Shown in pieces: positions 45,153-55,841 of a stretch of 64,000 bases of DNA. The notes below the pieces were generated by a model, which saw only the letters and a list, made by a program, of their open reading frames with translations, did no database searches and was not told where the DNA came from. Source of the DNA: Rhizobium sp. RU20A (GTDB taxonomy: Bacteria > Pseudomonadota > Alphaproteobacteria > Rhizobiales > Rhizobiaceae); contig NZ_FTMB01000003.1 of the NCBI RefSeq assembly GCF_900155885.1, forward strand, positions 248,001 through 312,000. The letters are read 5' to 3'. Positions within the stretch are counted from its first letter, which is position 1. Each line of letters opens with the position of its first letter. A program made the translations under genes and the position numbers.

Positions 45153-47030
45153 ATGCTCAAAGCCCGCCTGCGGCCCCTTGCCAGCCTTGTGCTCTGTCTC
45201 TCGCTTGCGGCACCTGCCTTTTCAGCCGAGACGGAACCGGACTGGAAGATCGGCACGGCCACGGTCGGCGAGCCGAAGTATCAGGAAGGCTTCCAGCGAT
45301 TTGATTACGTCAAGCCGGATGCACCGAAGGGCGGAACGCTGAGGCTGACGGGGCTCGGTACCTTCGACACCTACAATCCCCTCGTCGCGCGCGGCGAAAT
45401 TGCTGCCGGTATCGGAACGCCGATTGCGTTCGGCGCCGCCGGCGGCGCCACCTTCGTTTATGAAACGCTGATGAAGCGGTCCATGGACGAGATTTCCTCG
45501 ACCTATGGCCTTCTCGCCGAAGCCATTGCCTATCCGGCAGACTATGGCTGGGTCAAATTCCGGCTTCGACCGGAAGCCCGGTGGGCGGATGGGCAGCCCG
45601 TGACCCCTGACGATGTCATCTTCAGTTTCGAGTCCGCCAAAGCGAACGATCCGAAGATCGCGCTTTACTACCAGCACGTGGAAAAGGCTGAGAAAACGGG
45701 CGAGCGCGAGATCACCTTTACCTTCAACGAGACGGGCAATCGCGAACTTCCGCAGATTGTCGGCGACCTCACCATCGTCCCGAAACACTGGTGGACCGCC
45801 AAGGACGCCAAGGGAAATGCACGCGATATTTCCAAGACCTCGCTCGAACTGCCGATGGGATCGGGACCCTATCAGCTCGCGGCGGCCTCACCCGGGGCGA
45901 CACTGCGCTACGAGCGGCGCGATGATTATTGGGGCAAGGATTTGCCCGTCAACATCGGCCAGAACAACCTCGAGACGATTACGGTCACCTACTTTGCCGA
46001 TCTCGACGTTGCGTTCGAGGCCTTTCGCTCCGGAAACGCGGACTTCTGGTGGGATAATTCCGCCAAGCGCTGGGCGACATCCTACGACTTCCCGGCCATG
46101 AACGACGGGCGATTGAAGCGCGAAGTGCTGGACAATGACTACCGCGACAGTGGCGTTCTGGTCGGCTTCATTCCCAATCTGCGCCGCGAGAAGTTTCAGG
46201 ACGAGCGGGTGCGCGAGGCGCTGAACTATGCCTTCGACTTCGAGGAGCTGAAGCGGACGATCTTCTACAATCAGTATGACCGGATCGACAGCTACTTCTT
46301 CGGCTCCGAACTCGCCTCCAAGGGCCTGCCGGAAGGCAAGGAGAAGGAGGTACTGGAGAGCATCAAGGATCAGGTGCCGCCGGAGGTCTTCACAACGCCC
46401 TATCAGAACCCCGTTGGCGGAACGCCGCAGGCGCAGCGCGACAATCTGCGCAAGGCCATCGCGCTCTTCAGGGAGGCCGGATACGAACTGAAGAACAACC
46501 GCATGGTCAATGCCAAGACGGGTGAGCCCTTCACCTTCGAGATCCTGCTGGACGGCCCGACCATCGAACGCGTGGCGCTACCCTGGTCGCAGAACCTGAG
46601 GAAGATCGGCGTCGAGGCCCGCATCCGCACCGTCGATTCCTCGCAATTCACCAATCGCTGGCGCTCGCGCGACTTTGACGTCCTGTACAGCGGCTGGGCG
46701 CAGTCGCTGAACCCCGGCAACGAACAGACCGAATATTGGGGCTCGGCCTCGGCCAAGCGCGAAGGCTCGCAAAACTATGCCGGCATTTCCGACCCCGGCA
46801 TCGATGCGCTGATCCGCAAGATCATCTTTGCGAAGGACCGCGATGACCTCATTGCGGCGACCAAGGCGCTGGACCGGGTCTTGCTTGCCCATCACTACGT
46901 CATTCCGAGCTATACCAGTCGCTCCTCGCGCATCGCCTACACCTCGACCTTGCGCTATCCGACACCGCTGCCGGAATATTCGACAGGTTTTCCGAGCATC
47001 TGGTGGGTCGATCCGGCCCCCACCCCCTGA
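45153..47030 (+). CDS. yejA: oligopeptide/microcin C-type ABC transporter substrate-binding protein
   Basis: A 625-residue periplasmic binding protein (SBP family 5) with a signal peptide of about 24 residues. It shows the family layout, including YKEGFQRFDYVKPDAPKGG-type residues near the mature N-terminus and VSFSFE-type ATPase-independent ligand-domain motifs further on. The gene order with two permeases and a double ATPase is that of yejABEF, which imports peptides and peptide antibiotics such as microcin C. AAAGGA precedes the ATG. A stable hairpin lies between this gene and yejB. Confidence 0.9.
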   Translation: MLKARLRPLASLVLCLSLAAPAFSAETEPDWKIGTATVGEPKYQEGFQRFDYVKPDAPKGGTLRLTGLGTFDTYNPLVARGEIAAGIGTPIAFGAAGGATFVYETLMKRSMDEISSTYGLLAEAIAYPADYGWVKFRLRPEARWADGQPVTPDDVIFSFESAKANDPKIALYYQHVEKAEKTGEREITFTFNETGNRELPQIVGDLTIVPKHWWTAKDAKGNARDISKTSLELPMGSGPYQLAAASPGATLRYERRDDYWGKDLPVNIGQNNLETITVTYFADLDVAFEAFRSGNADFWWDNSAKRWATSYDFPAMNDGRLKREVLDNDYRDSGVLVGFIPNLRREKFQDERVREALNYAFDFEELKRTIFYNQYDRIDSYFFGSELASKGLPEGKEKEVLESIKDQVPPEVFTTPYQNPVGGTPQAQRDNLRKAIALFREAGYELKNNRMVNAKTGEPFTFEILLDGPTIERVALPWSQNLRKIGVEARIRTVDSSQFTNRWRSRDFDVLYSGWAQSLNPGNEQTEYWGSASAKREGSQNYAGISDPGIDALIRKIIFAKDRDDLIAATKALDRVLLAHHYVIPSYTSRSSRIAYTSTLRYPTPLPEYSTGFPSIWWVDPAPTP

Positions 47031-47092
47031 GCGTCTTTCGCGCGACAATGGAAAAACGCGCCATCAAAGGCTATTCATGACGAATCAACGAA

Positions 47093-47114
47093 GTCCGCCG
47101 CGTCGTCGGCGGAC
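47093..47114 (+). other. intercistronic hairpin between yejA and yejB
   Basis: GTCCGCCG and CGGCGGAC form a perfect 8-bp stem with a six-base loop in the 163-base gap. There is no T run, so it is unlikely to terminate. Hairpins at this position often protect the binding-protein message and raise its level relative to the permease genes. Confidence 0.55.
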
Positions 47115-47193
47115 CCGAAAGAACGGGGAACGGATCGGCGTGACATTCTCGACGGGGACGGCCGGGGCAGGACTGCCCGGAGGCGGGCGCTAG

Positions 47194-48282
47194 ATGGCAG
47201 CCTATATCCTCAGACGCCTGCTTTTGATGATCCCGACGCTGATCGGCATCATGGCGATATCCTTCATCATCGTGCAATTCGCGCCGGGCGGTCCGGTCGA
47301 GCAAGTGATTTCCGATCTCTCGGGCCAGAGTTCCGGCGACCGGCTTTCCGGCACCGGCAATGATATCGGCTTCGACAGCGGGGCGGGCGAGGAATCCGGT
47401 AAATATCGCGGCGCGCAGGGCCTCGATCCCGAATTCATCAAGCGGCTCGAGCAGCAGTTCGGTTTCGACAAGCCGCCGCTGGAGCGCTTCGGCAAGATGA
47501 TGTGGGATTATGCCCGCTTCGATTTCGGCGAGAGCTTCTTCCGCAATGCCTCGGTGGTAGACCTGATCCTCGAGAAGATGCCGGTGTCCATCTCGCTTGG
47601 CGTGTGGATCCTCATTCTCTCCTATGCCATCTCCATTCCCCTCGGCATCAAGAAGGCGGTGTCCGACGGCTCGACTTTCGACGTGTGGACCTCCGGCATC
47701 ATCATCGTCGGCTATGCGGTTCCGGGTTTCCTCTTTGGCATCCTGTTGATCGTCGTTTTTGCCGGCGGGTCCTTCTTCGACTGGTTTCCGCTTCGCGGCC
47801 TCGTCTCGGACAATTTCAGCCAGCTGACCTGGTGGCAGAAGATCCTCGACTATTTCTGGCATATGACGCTGCCGCTGATCACGCTGCTGCTGTCGGCCTT
47901 TGCCACAACGACACTTTTGACGAAGAATTCCTTCATCGACGAGATCAAGAAGCAATATGTGGTCACGGCCCGCGCTAAAGGCCTTGGCGAACGGCAGGTG
48001 CTCTATGGGCATGTGTTCCGCAATGCCATGCTGATCATCATCGCCGGCTTTCCCGGCGCCTTTATCTCGGCGTTCTTTACCGGGTCGCTGCTGGTCGAAT
48101 ATATCTTCTCGCTCGATGGCCTCGGGCGGCTTGGGTATGACGCGGTCGTCAAGCGTGATTATCCGGTCGTTTTCGGCACGCTCTACATCTTCTCGCTGAT
48201 GGGCCTCGTCGTGGGGCTTCTCTCGGACCTCGTCTATACCTGGGTCGATCCGCGCATCGATTTCGAGCGGAGGGATGTCTGA
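47194..48282 (+). CDS. yejB: ABC transporter permease YejB
   Basis: A 362-residue inner-membrane permease with about six helices and the binding-protein-dependent motif [25 protein letters not shown] (the EAA loop). It begins [19 protein letters not shown], typical for DppB/OppB-type permeases. The insertion of about 50 residues between the first two helices ([11 protein letters not shown] onward) is characteristic of YejB. Its stop codon overlaps the yejE start. Confidence 0.94.
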   Translation: MAAYILRRLLLMIPTLIGIMAISFIIVQFAPGGPVEQVISDLSGQSSGDRLSGTGNDIGFDSGAGEESGKYRGAQGLDPEFIKRLEQQFGFDKPPLERFGKMMWDYARFDFGESFFRNASVVDLILEKMPVSISLGVWILILSYAISIPLGIKKAVSDGSTFDVWTSGIIIVGYAVPGFLFGILLIVVFAGGSFFDWFPLRGLVSDNFSQLTWWQKILDYFWHMTLPLITLLLSAFATTTLLTKNSFIDEIKKQYVVTARAKGLGERQVLYGHVFRNAMLIIIAGFPGAFISAFFTGSLLVEYIFSLDGLGRLGYDAVVKRDYPVVFGTLYIFSLMGLVVGLLSDLVYTWVDPRIDFERRDV

Positions 48283-49427
48283 TGGCCACCACCACCGCGC
48301 TTTCGCCCGCCGATGCCTCGCCCGTGCGCCGCGGCCTGCGCTCGCCCGTCAATCAGCGACGCTGGCAGAATTTCCGGGCAAACCGACGCGGCTACTGGTC
48401 ACTCTGGATCTTCCTCGTCCTCTTCGGGCTCAGCCTTTGCGCCGAATTCATCGCCAATGACCGGCCGCTCGTCGCCTCCTACAAGGGCGAAATGCTCTTT
48501 CCGGTGGTGATCGACTATCCGGAAGAGAAGTTTGGCGGATTTCTGGCGCAGACCGATTACCGCTCCGACTTCATCCGAGACGAAATCAACGCCAATGGCT
48601 GGATGATCTGGCCGCCGATCCGCTATTCCTACGGCACCGTCAATTCCAACATCCCACATTCCGCCCCCACGGCCCCCTTCTGGCTGATGAGCAAGGAGGA
48701 GCGCTGCTCCGGCTATGCCGGCGGCGCAGAGGATCCGAACTGCGTGCTCGGCAATCTCAACTGGCTCGGCACGGACGATCAGGCGCGCGACGTGATGGCG
48801 CGGATGATCTACGGTTTCCGCATTTCCGTGCTGTTCGGCCTTGCGCTGACCATCGCCTCCGCCATCGTCGGCGTCAGCGCCGGCGCGGTGCAGGGCTATT
48901 TCGGCGGCTGGACCGATCTTCTGATGCAGCGCTTCATCGAGATCTGGTCGTCGATGCCGGTGCTCTACATCCTGCTCATCATCGCCGCCATCCTGCCGCC
49001 CGGCTTCTTCGTGCTGCTCGGCATCATGCTGCTCTTCTCCTGGGTCGGCTTCGTCGGTGTCGTGCGCGCCGAATTCCTGCGGGCGCGCAATTTCGAGTAT
49101 GTGAACGCGGCGCGCGCGCTTGGCGTCGGCAATGCGACGATCATGTGGCGCCACCTTTTGCCCAATGCGATGGTTGCGACGCTGACCTTCCTGCCCTTCA
49201 TTCTCTCCGGCTCGATCACCACGCTGACCTCGCTCGATTTCCTCGGCTTCGGCATGCCGCCCGGCTCGCCCTCGCTTGGCGAAATGATCGCGCAGGGCAA
49301 GTCCAACCTGCAGGCACCCTGGCTCGGCCTCACCGCCTTCGTGGTGATGTCGGTGATGCTGTCGCTGCTGATCTTCGTGGGTGAAGCGACCCGCGACGCC
49401 TTCGATCCAAGGAAGACCTTCCGTTGA
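48282..49427 (+). CDS. yejE: ABC transporter permease YejE
   Basis: A 381-residue second permease. After a basic N-terminus and one helix it has the long periplasmic segment typical of YejE (SYKGEMLFPVVIDYPEEKFGG and WMIWPPIRYSYGTVN). The five-helix core contains the EAA loop YVNAARALGVGNATIMWRHLLPNAMV. It starts at the last base of the yejB stop codon. Confidence 0.94.
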   Translation: MATTTALSPADASPVRRGLRSPVNQRRWQNFRANRRGYWSLWIFLVLFGLSLCAEFIANDRPLVASYKGEMLFPVVIDYPEEKFGGFLAQTDYRSDFIRDEINANGWMIWPPIRYSYGTVNSNIPHSAPTAPFWLMSKEERCSGYAGGAEDPNCVLGNLNWLGTDDQARDVMARMIYGFRISVLFGLALTIASAIVGVSAGAVQGYFGGWTDLLMQRFIEIWSSMPVLYILLIIAAILPPGFFVLLGIMLLFSWVGFVGVVRAEFLRARNFEYVNAARALGVGNATIMWRHLLPNAMVATLTFLPFILSGSITTLTSLDFLGFGMPPGSPSLGEMIAQGKSNLQAPWLGLTAFVVMSVMLSLLIFVGEATRDAFDPRKTFR

Positions 49428-51073
49428 GCCCAGAACCGTTGAGTGCCGAGACCCCTCTCCTGTCGATCCGGAATCTCGCGGTCGCCTTCCATCAGGGCGG
49501 GCGCACCTCGACGGCCGTCGATGGCGTGTCCTTCGACATCCGGCGGGGCGAGGTCGTCGCTCTTGTCGGCGAATCGGGCTCCGGCAAGTCGGTCACGGCC
49601 AATTCGATCCTCAAGCTCCTGCCCTACCCGGCCGCCAGCTACCCAGCCGGAGAGATCCTCTTCAAGGGCAAAGACCTCCTGAGGGCGTTGGATGCCGACC
49701 TGCGCAAAGTGCGCGGCAACGACATCACGATGATCTTCCAGGAGCCGATGACCTCGCTCAATCCGCTCCACCCCATCGAGCGGCAGATCGGCGAAATCCT
49801 TGAGCTACATCAGGGGCTGAAGGGCGAGGCAGCACGCAAGCGCGTGCTCGAACTCCTCCATCAGGTCGGCATCCGCGAGCCGGAAAAGCGACTGGCCGCC
49901 TATCCGCATGAGCTTTCGGGCGGCCAACGGCAGCGCGTGATGATCGCCATGGCGCTCGCCAACCGGCCGGAACTCTTGATCGCGGATGAGCCGACGACGG
50001 CACTGGACGTGACCGTGCAAGCACAGATCCTGGCGCTTCTGAAGGGGCTGAAGGACGAGCACGGCATGTCCATGCTGTTCATCACCCATGACCTTGGCAT
50101 CGTGCGCAAGATCGCCGACCGGGTCTGTGTGATGACCAAGGGCAAGATCGTCGAGACGGGACCGACTGCCGAGGTCTTCGCCAATCCGCAGCATGCCTAT
50201 ACGAAACACCTGCTGGCGTCGGAGCCGCGCGGGCGACCGCCTACCTCCGACCCTTCCCGCCCGACGGTGATCGAGGGCAAGGACGTCAAGGTCTGGTTCC
50301 CGATCCGCGCCGGCTTCCTTCGCCGCACGGTCGATCACGTCAAGGCGGTCGATGGCATCGACCTGACGCTGCGGGCCGGCCAGACGCTCGGCATCGTCGG
50401 TGAATCCGGTTCGGGCAAAACGACGCTCGGGCTCGCGCTGACGCGCCTCATCGGCTCCAAGGGGCGGATCGCCTTCCTTGGGCAGGACATTGCCGGCTTC
50501 GGACATGGCGAGATGCGGCCGCTGCGCCGGCGCATGCAGGTCGTCTTCCAGGATCCCTACGGGTCGCTGAGCCCCCGCATGCCGATCACCGACATCATCG
50601 GCGAAGGGCTCGGCGTGCATGAGCCGGGGTTGTCGGCCGGCGAGCGGGACAAGCGGGTGGCCGCTGCGCTGGAGGAAGTCGGGCTCGAACCGGCAACCCG
50701 CTGGCGCTACCCGCATGAGTTCTCCGGCGGCCAGCGGCAGCGTATCGCCATTGCCCGCGCCATGGTGCTGAAACCTGCCTTCGTGATGCTGGACGAGCCG
50801 ACCTCGGCGCTCGACATGAGCGTGCAGGCGCAGGTGGTCGATCTGCTGCGCGACCTGCAGGCCAAACACGATCTCGCCTATCTCTTCATCAGCCACGATC
50901 TCAAGGTCGTCCGGGCGCTCGCCAACGACATCATCGTCATGCGGTTCGGCAAGGTGGTGGAACACGGGCCGACGGAACGGATCGTCACGGCTCCGGCCGA
51001 GGACTATACCCGCGCGCTGATGGCCGCGGCCTTCAACATCGAGGCGGTTCCGACCGGCCAGATCCAGCAGTAA
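49424..51073 (+). CDS. yejF: ABC transporter ATP-binding protein YejF (double ATPase)
   Basis: A 549-residue protein with two fused ATPase domains. The first has Walker [13 protein letters not shown] near 49, signature [15 protein letters not shown] and Walker [13 protein letters not shown]. The second has [29 protein letters not shown] and [12 protein letters not shown]. Both are intact, so both sites should bind ATP. The start is a TTG overlapping the yejE stop codon (TTGA). It powers the yejABE importer. Confidence 0.95.
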   Translation: MSPEPLSAETPLLSIRNLAVAFHQGGRTSTAVDGVSFDIRRGEVVALVGESGSGKSVTANSILKLLPYPAASYPAGEILFKGKDLLRALDADLRKVRGNDITMIFQEPMTSLNPLHPIERQIGEILELHQGLKGEAARKRVLELLHQVGIREPEKRLAAYPHELSGGQRQRVMIAMALANRPELLIADEPTTALDVTVQAQILALLKGLKDEHGMSMLFITHDLGIVRKIADRVCVMTKGKIVETGPTAEVFANPQHAYTKHLLASEPRGRPPTSDPSRPTVIEGKDVKVWFPIRAGFLRRTVDHVKAVDGIDLTLRAGQTLGIVGESGSGKTTLGLALTRLIGSKGRIAFLGQDIAGFGHGEMRPLRRRMQVVFQDPYGSLSPRMPITDIIGEGLGVHEPGLSAGERDKRVAAALEEVGLEPATRWRYPHEFSGGQRQRIAIARAMVLKPAFVMLDEPTSALDMSVQAQVVDLLRDLQAKHDLAYLFISHDLKVVRALANDIIVMRFGKVVEHGPTERIVTAPAEDYTRALMAAAFNIEAVPTGQIQQ

Positions 51074-51085
51074 CCGAGTTCAGCC

Positions 51086-52045
51086 ATGTCCCGGAAATCG
51101 CCCGTCATCATCGACCTCAAATTCATTCCCGAAGAGGTTACCGCCGCGCTTCAAACCGCCTTTGCGGATCGTGAGACGATCAACCTCGCAGACCCCGAGC
51201 ATGCCGGACGCGATCTGACCGGCATCGACTACGCCGTCCTGTGGAAGCCGACACGCGATCTCTTTTCGCGCGCGCCGGATCTGAAAGTCCTGTTTTCCGG
51301 TGGCGCCGGGGTCGATCACGTGCTGACCCTGCCGGGCCTGCCCGATGTTCCCCTGGTCCGCTTCATCGACCGCAGCCTGACGACGCGGATGAGCGAGTGG
51401 GTGGTGATGCACTGCCTGCTGCACCTGCGCCAGCATGCGACCTATGAGGCGCAGGCGGCCCGCCGCGAGTGGCGCGACCTGAGCCAGCCCGAGGCGGCGG
51501 ACATCACCGTCGGCGTCATGGGCCTTGGCGTGCTCGGCCAGGATGCGGTCACCAAGCTAAGGGTGATGGGCTTCAACGTCATCGGCTGGTCGCGCAGCGG
51601 GAAGACCGTCGCGGGGATCGAAACGTTCGGCGGTGGCGAGATGGATGATTTCCTCGCCCGCACCGACATGCTCGTCGGCCTGCTGCCGCTGACGGCGGAG
51701 ACGCGCGGGCTCTACAATCTCGCCCTCTTCCGCAAGCTGAAGCGCAACGGCCCGCTTGGCGGCCCCGTTTTCCTCAATGCCGGGCGCGGCGGCAGCCAGG
51801 TGGAGACCGACATTTTGACGGCGCTTCAGGATGGCACGCTGAAGGCTGCCTCGCTGGATGTCTTCGAAACGGAGCCGCTTGCCGCCGACAGCCCCTTCTG
51901 GACCCTGCCGAACGTCTATGTGACACCGCATGTGGCGGCTTCGTCGGATGTGAAAGCGCTGTTTGCCCATGTGGAACGGCAGATCGCCCGCCACGAGGCC
52001 GGCGAGCCGCTGGAAGCTCTGGTGGACCGAAAAGCCGGCTACTGA
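51086..52045 (+). CDS. ghrA: glyoxylate/hydroxypyruvate reductase A-like
   Basis: A 319-residue D-2-hydroxyacid dehydrogenase of the GhrA subgroup. The Rossmann motif is VMGLGVLGQDAV; catalytic residues are in NAGRGG (Arg), VFETEPL (Glu) and TPHVAA (His). The characteristic SGGAGVDHVL loop separates it from the enzyme at 5.9 kb. It is 12 bases after yejF on the same strand and likely in the same transcript. It converges on the NlpC/P60 gene with two bases between stop codons. Confidence 0.9.
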   Translation: MSRKSPVIIDLKFIPEEVTAALQTAFADRETINLADPEHAGRDLTGIDYAVLWKPTRDLFSRAPDLKVLFSGGAGVDHVLTLPGLPDVPLVRFIDRSLTTRMSEWVVMHCLLHLRQHATYEAQAARREWRDLSQPEAADITVGVMGLGVLGQDAVTKLRVMGFNVIGWSRSGKTVAGIETFGGGEMDDFLARTDMLVGLLPLTAETRGLYNLALFRKLKRNGPLGGPVFLNAGRGGSQVETDILTALQDGTLKAASLDVFETEPLAADSPFWTLPNVYVTPHVAASSDVKALFAHVERQIARHEAGEPLEALVDRKAGY

Positions 52046-52047
52046 CA

Positions 52048-52902
52048 TCAGGGGCGGCGGTAGCCGGTCGGCTCCGCATAGAGCCAGCGGATGCGCTCGA
52101 TCGCGGCGGTGAGCCCTTCGCGGGCCACGCTCATCGTGTGACCGTTGGCGTGAAGGATGGTATCGGGATCCTCGACGATCGCCACATGACCCTTCCAGAA
52201 AACGAGATCGCCGCGCGCAAGGTCGCTGCGATCGATGGGCGTGCCGAGACCCTTCGCCTGCATGTCGGAATCGCGCGGCGCCGGCCGGCCCGCCATCATC
52301 ATTGCAAGCTGCACGAGGCCGGAGCAGTCGATGCCAAAGCCGGAGCGACCGCCCCAGAGATAGGGCGTTTCCAGAAAACGGGCGGCGATGGCGACATAGT
52401 CGCCGTCGAAGGCCGTGTCGAGCAGTGCGCAATGGTTGGCGATGACGGCCTCGCCGCCTGCCAGCAGAAGATATCGGGTGCCGCGCGTTTCCGCCTCGCC
52501 CGTCACGACAAGGCGCGCGCCCATGGACAGCGCCCGACGCATGGGAAAGCGAAGGTCGGCCCCGGAATAAACGAAGCTGCGCGGCGCCGTGACGATATGG
52601 GTCGGGCTCGGCACGTCGGCATCGATCGCGGTTTCCGGGAGATAGCCGACATAGGCGTCGAGGCCGGATTTGACCCAGGCCCAGCCCCCGGCGCGATCGA
52701 GCACCGTCACGGGTTCGCCGAGCAGAAGCTGTGTGTCGATGCCAACAGTTGCATCAGGGCGCGGCCTCAGATCCACCACCGGCAGGGCGATGCTTGCCGT
52801 CCTGCCGTCGGTATAGCGCTCCGCCGCCACCACGCCCTTCAGCGCCGTTTCGGCAAGATCGGGGCGGTAAGCATTGAGGCGGCTGTCAGGCAGGCTGGTC
52901 AT
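52048..52902 (-). CDS. NlpC/P60 family cysteine peptidase
   Basis: A 284-residue protein. Two SH3-like stretches (about 38-95 and 105-160, with PVVDLRPRPDA and GWAWVKS) precede the NlpC/P60 domain. That has catalytic Cys193 in GIDCSGLVQL, His238 in WKGHVAIV and a third polar residue near His250. It should cleave gamma-D-Glu-DAP bonds in peptidoglycan stems or recycle muropeptides. No signal peptide is evident, which favours a cytoplasmic recycling role. The MarR-like gene is three bases upstream. Confidence 0.9.
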   Translation of the reverse strand: MTSLPDSRLNAYRPDLAETALKGVVAAERYTDGRTASIALPVVDLRPRPDATVGIDTQLLLGEPVTVLDRAGGWAWVKSGLDAYVGYLPETAIDADVPSPTHIVTAPRSFVYSGADLRFPMRRALSMGARLVVTGEAETRGTRYLLLAGGEAVIANHCALLDTAFDGDYVAIAARFLETPYLWGGRSGFGIDCSGLVQLAMMMAGRPAPRDSDMQAKGLGTPIDRSDLARGDLVFWKGHVAIVEDPDTILHANGHTMSVAREGLTAAIERIRWLYAEPTGYRRP

Positions 52903-52905
52903 GGG

Positions 52906-53304
52906 TCACACCGGAAGCTGGCGGCCCCGATCGATGATGCGATCGCCGAGCCGTTCGAGATAGAGCGCGCCCTTAAGGGTGCGCTTGATGACAACATTGC
53001 GCCGGTCCTTCTCATCCCTGACGCGATCGACAAGGCCGAGTGCGCCCATGCTGTCGAGCGCGCGGGTGATGACGGGCTTGGTCACGCCGAGCGTGGCGGC
53101 AAGCGCCCGCACCGTATGCGGCGGCGGGACGAGGTAGATATGCAGGAGGATCGCCATCTGGCGCAAGCTGAGGTCGTTGCTTTCGGCCCGCACCTGCTCG
53201 AGCGACACGGCATGCCAGAGGCCGAGAGCCTGTGACGGCGTCATCTCCACTGCCATGACCTTAAGCTCCACCTGCCGACCGACCCGCTCCGGGCCCTTAT
53301 CCAT
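52906..53304 (-). CDS. MarR-family transcriptional regulator
   Basis: A 132-residue winged-helix protein with NDLSLRQMAILLHIYLVPPPHTVRALAATLGVTKPVITRALDSMGALGLVDRVRDEKDRRNVVIKRT, the MarR DNA-binding core including the DRR wing. Start uncertain: ATGs at 53304, 53256 and 53244 are all in frame. I took the first after the conserved-looking leader; the second has a better GGAG. Three bases upstream of the NlpC/P60 gene, so co-transcribed; it may regulate that operon. Confidence 0.8.
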   Translation of the reverse strand: MDKGPERVGRQVELKVMAVEMTPSQALGLWHAVSLEQVRAESNDLSLRQMAILLHIYLVPPPHTVRALAATLGVTKPVITRALDSMGALGLVDRVRDEKDRRNVVIKRTLKGALYLERLGDRIIDRGRQLPV

Positions 53305-53346
53305 AGAGCCTAGAGCGAGATCGTTACGCAAGCGTTTCGATCGTGC

Positions 53347-54741
<1,395 letters not shown>

Positions 54742-54796
54742 TGAACGGGATCCTGTCTTTTCTGCACCGGCAGATCCTGCTCTCGCCGGCGGCCCA

Positions 54797-54820
54797 TTAA
54801 CGCTCTGTTAGGGTTAACAG
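54797..54820. promoter_or_regulatory. CtrA-like sites and palindrome upstream of tadD
   Basis: TTAA, seven bases, TTAG is one mismatch from the CtrA consensus (TTAA, seven bases, TTAAC). A further GTTAAC half-site follows. The same stretch has a CTGTTA/TAACAG inverted repeat with a four-base spacer. It lies in the gap between the divergent aminopeptidase and tadD genes. CtrA controls pili in some alphaproteobacteria, but this assignment is by eye. Confidence 0.35.
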
Positions 54821-54901
54821 ATTATTGCTGGAGCGAAGATTGCGCCGATCAAGTTCCTGCGAAGTGCGGCGCGTGGCGTTTTGCTTGAAGAGGCACGAAC
54901 C

Positions 54902-55738
54902 ATGTCCGCACCGGAATTCTCCTCCGCTTCTGCCCGTGCGCTCTTGAAGGGCACGGCGATCCTGGTGATCGCCGTAGGCCTGTCGGCCTGCTCCACCACG
55001 AAGAAGCCGCTCACAACGGGTTCGATTCCCAGCGAGCCGGCCGTGACGCGGTCGCTCGATGGCATGAACGCCACCCAATTGGCAGCAGCGCAGAAGGAGA
55101 TCGGCGAAGCCTATGAAAAGAACCCGAAGGACCGCGCAACGGGCCTTCAGTATGCCGACGTGCTGCGCATGAACGGGCGCAACGATCAGGCGCTCGCTGT
55201 CATGCAGCAGGTTGCCATCAACTACCCCAGCGATCGCGAGGTCCTGGCCGCCTACGGCAAGGCGCAGGCCGCCGCCGGTCAGTTCGAACAGGCCCTGCAG
55301 ACAATCGGCCGCGCCCAGACACCGGATCGTCCGGACTGGCGGCTGATCTCTGCCCAGGGCGCCATTCTCGACCAGCTCGGCCGCTCGCAGGAAGCCCGCG
55401 AACGCTACCGCAAGGCGCTCGACCTTCAACCGAACGAACCATCCGTCCTGTCCAATCTCGGCATGTCCTATCTCCTCGCCAAGGATCTGAAGACGGCCGA
55501 AACCTATCTGCAATCGGCCTCAGAACAACCCGGCGCAGACAGCGGCGTTCGTCAGAACCTTGCGCTCGCTGTCGGCCTGCAGGGCCGCTTTGCAGAGGCC
55601 GAAGCCATTGCCCGCAAGGAGCTCAGCCCGGCGCAGGCCGAGGCGAATGTCGCCTATCTGCGCGGCATCCTCTCGCAGCAGAATTCCTGGCAGAAGCTTG
55701 CCGCCAAGGATGGCGGGCTCGACAACAACACCAACTGA
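54902..55738 (+). CDS. tadD: pilus assembly TPR lipoprotein TadD
   Basis: A 278-residue lipoprotein. The signal sequence ends in the lipobox LSAC (Cys about residue 29). Several tetratricopeptide repeats follow, with ATGLQYADVLRMNGRNDQAL, DREVLAAYGKAQAAAGQFEQAL and PSVLSNLGMSYLLAKDLKTAE. TadD is needed for Flp pilus assembly, probably as pilotin or scaffold for the secretin. GAGG precedes the ATG. Unusually it converges on tadC instead of following it on the same strand. Confidence 0.88.
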   Translation: MSAPEFSSASARALLKGTAILVIAVGLSACSTTKKPLTTGSIPSEPAVTRSLDGMNATQLAAAQKEIGEAYEKNPKDRATGLQYADVLRMNGRNDQALAVMQQVAINYPSDREVLAAYGKAQAAAGQFEQALQTIGRAQTPDRPDWRLISAQGAILDQLGRSQEARERYRKALDLQPNEPSVLSNLGMSYLLAKDLKTAETYLQSASEQPGADSGVRQNLALAVGLQGRFAEAEAIARKELSPAQAEANVAYLRGILSQQNSWQKLAAKDGGLDNNTN

Positions 55739-55778
55739 AGCCGGCGATCCATCTCCTGCACACGCAGGACGTCAACCA

Positions 55779-55821
55779 GAACAAGCGGGGCGCCTGGTCG
55801 GGCGCCCCGCTTGTTCTTTTT
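55779..55821 (+). terminator. terminator between tadD and tadC
   Basis: A 16-bp perfect stem (GAACAAGCGGGGCGCC with its complement) and a six-base loop, followed by TTTTT on the plus strand. It serves tadD and may also stop minus-strand transcripts. Confidence 0.88.
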
Positions 55822-55841
55822 GTGCTCCGATTGTCCGCGGC

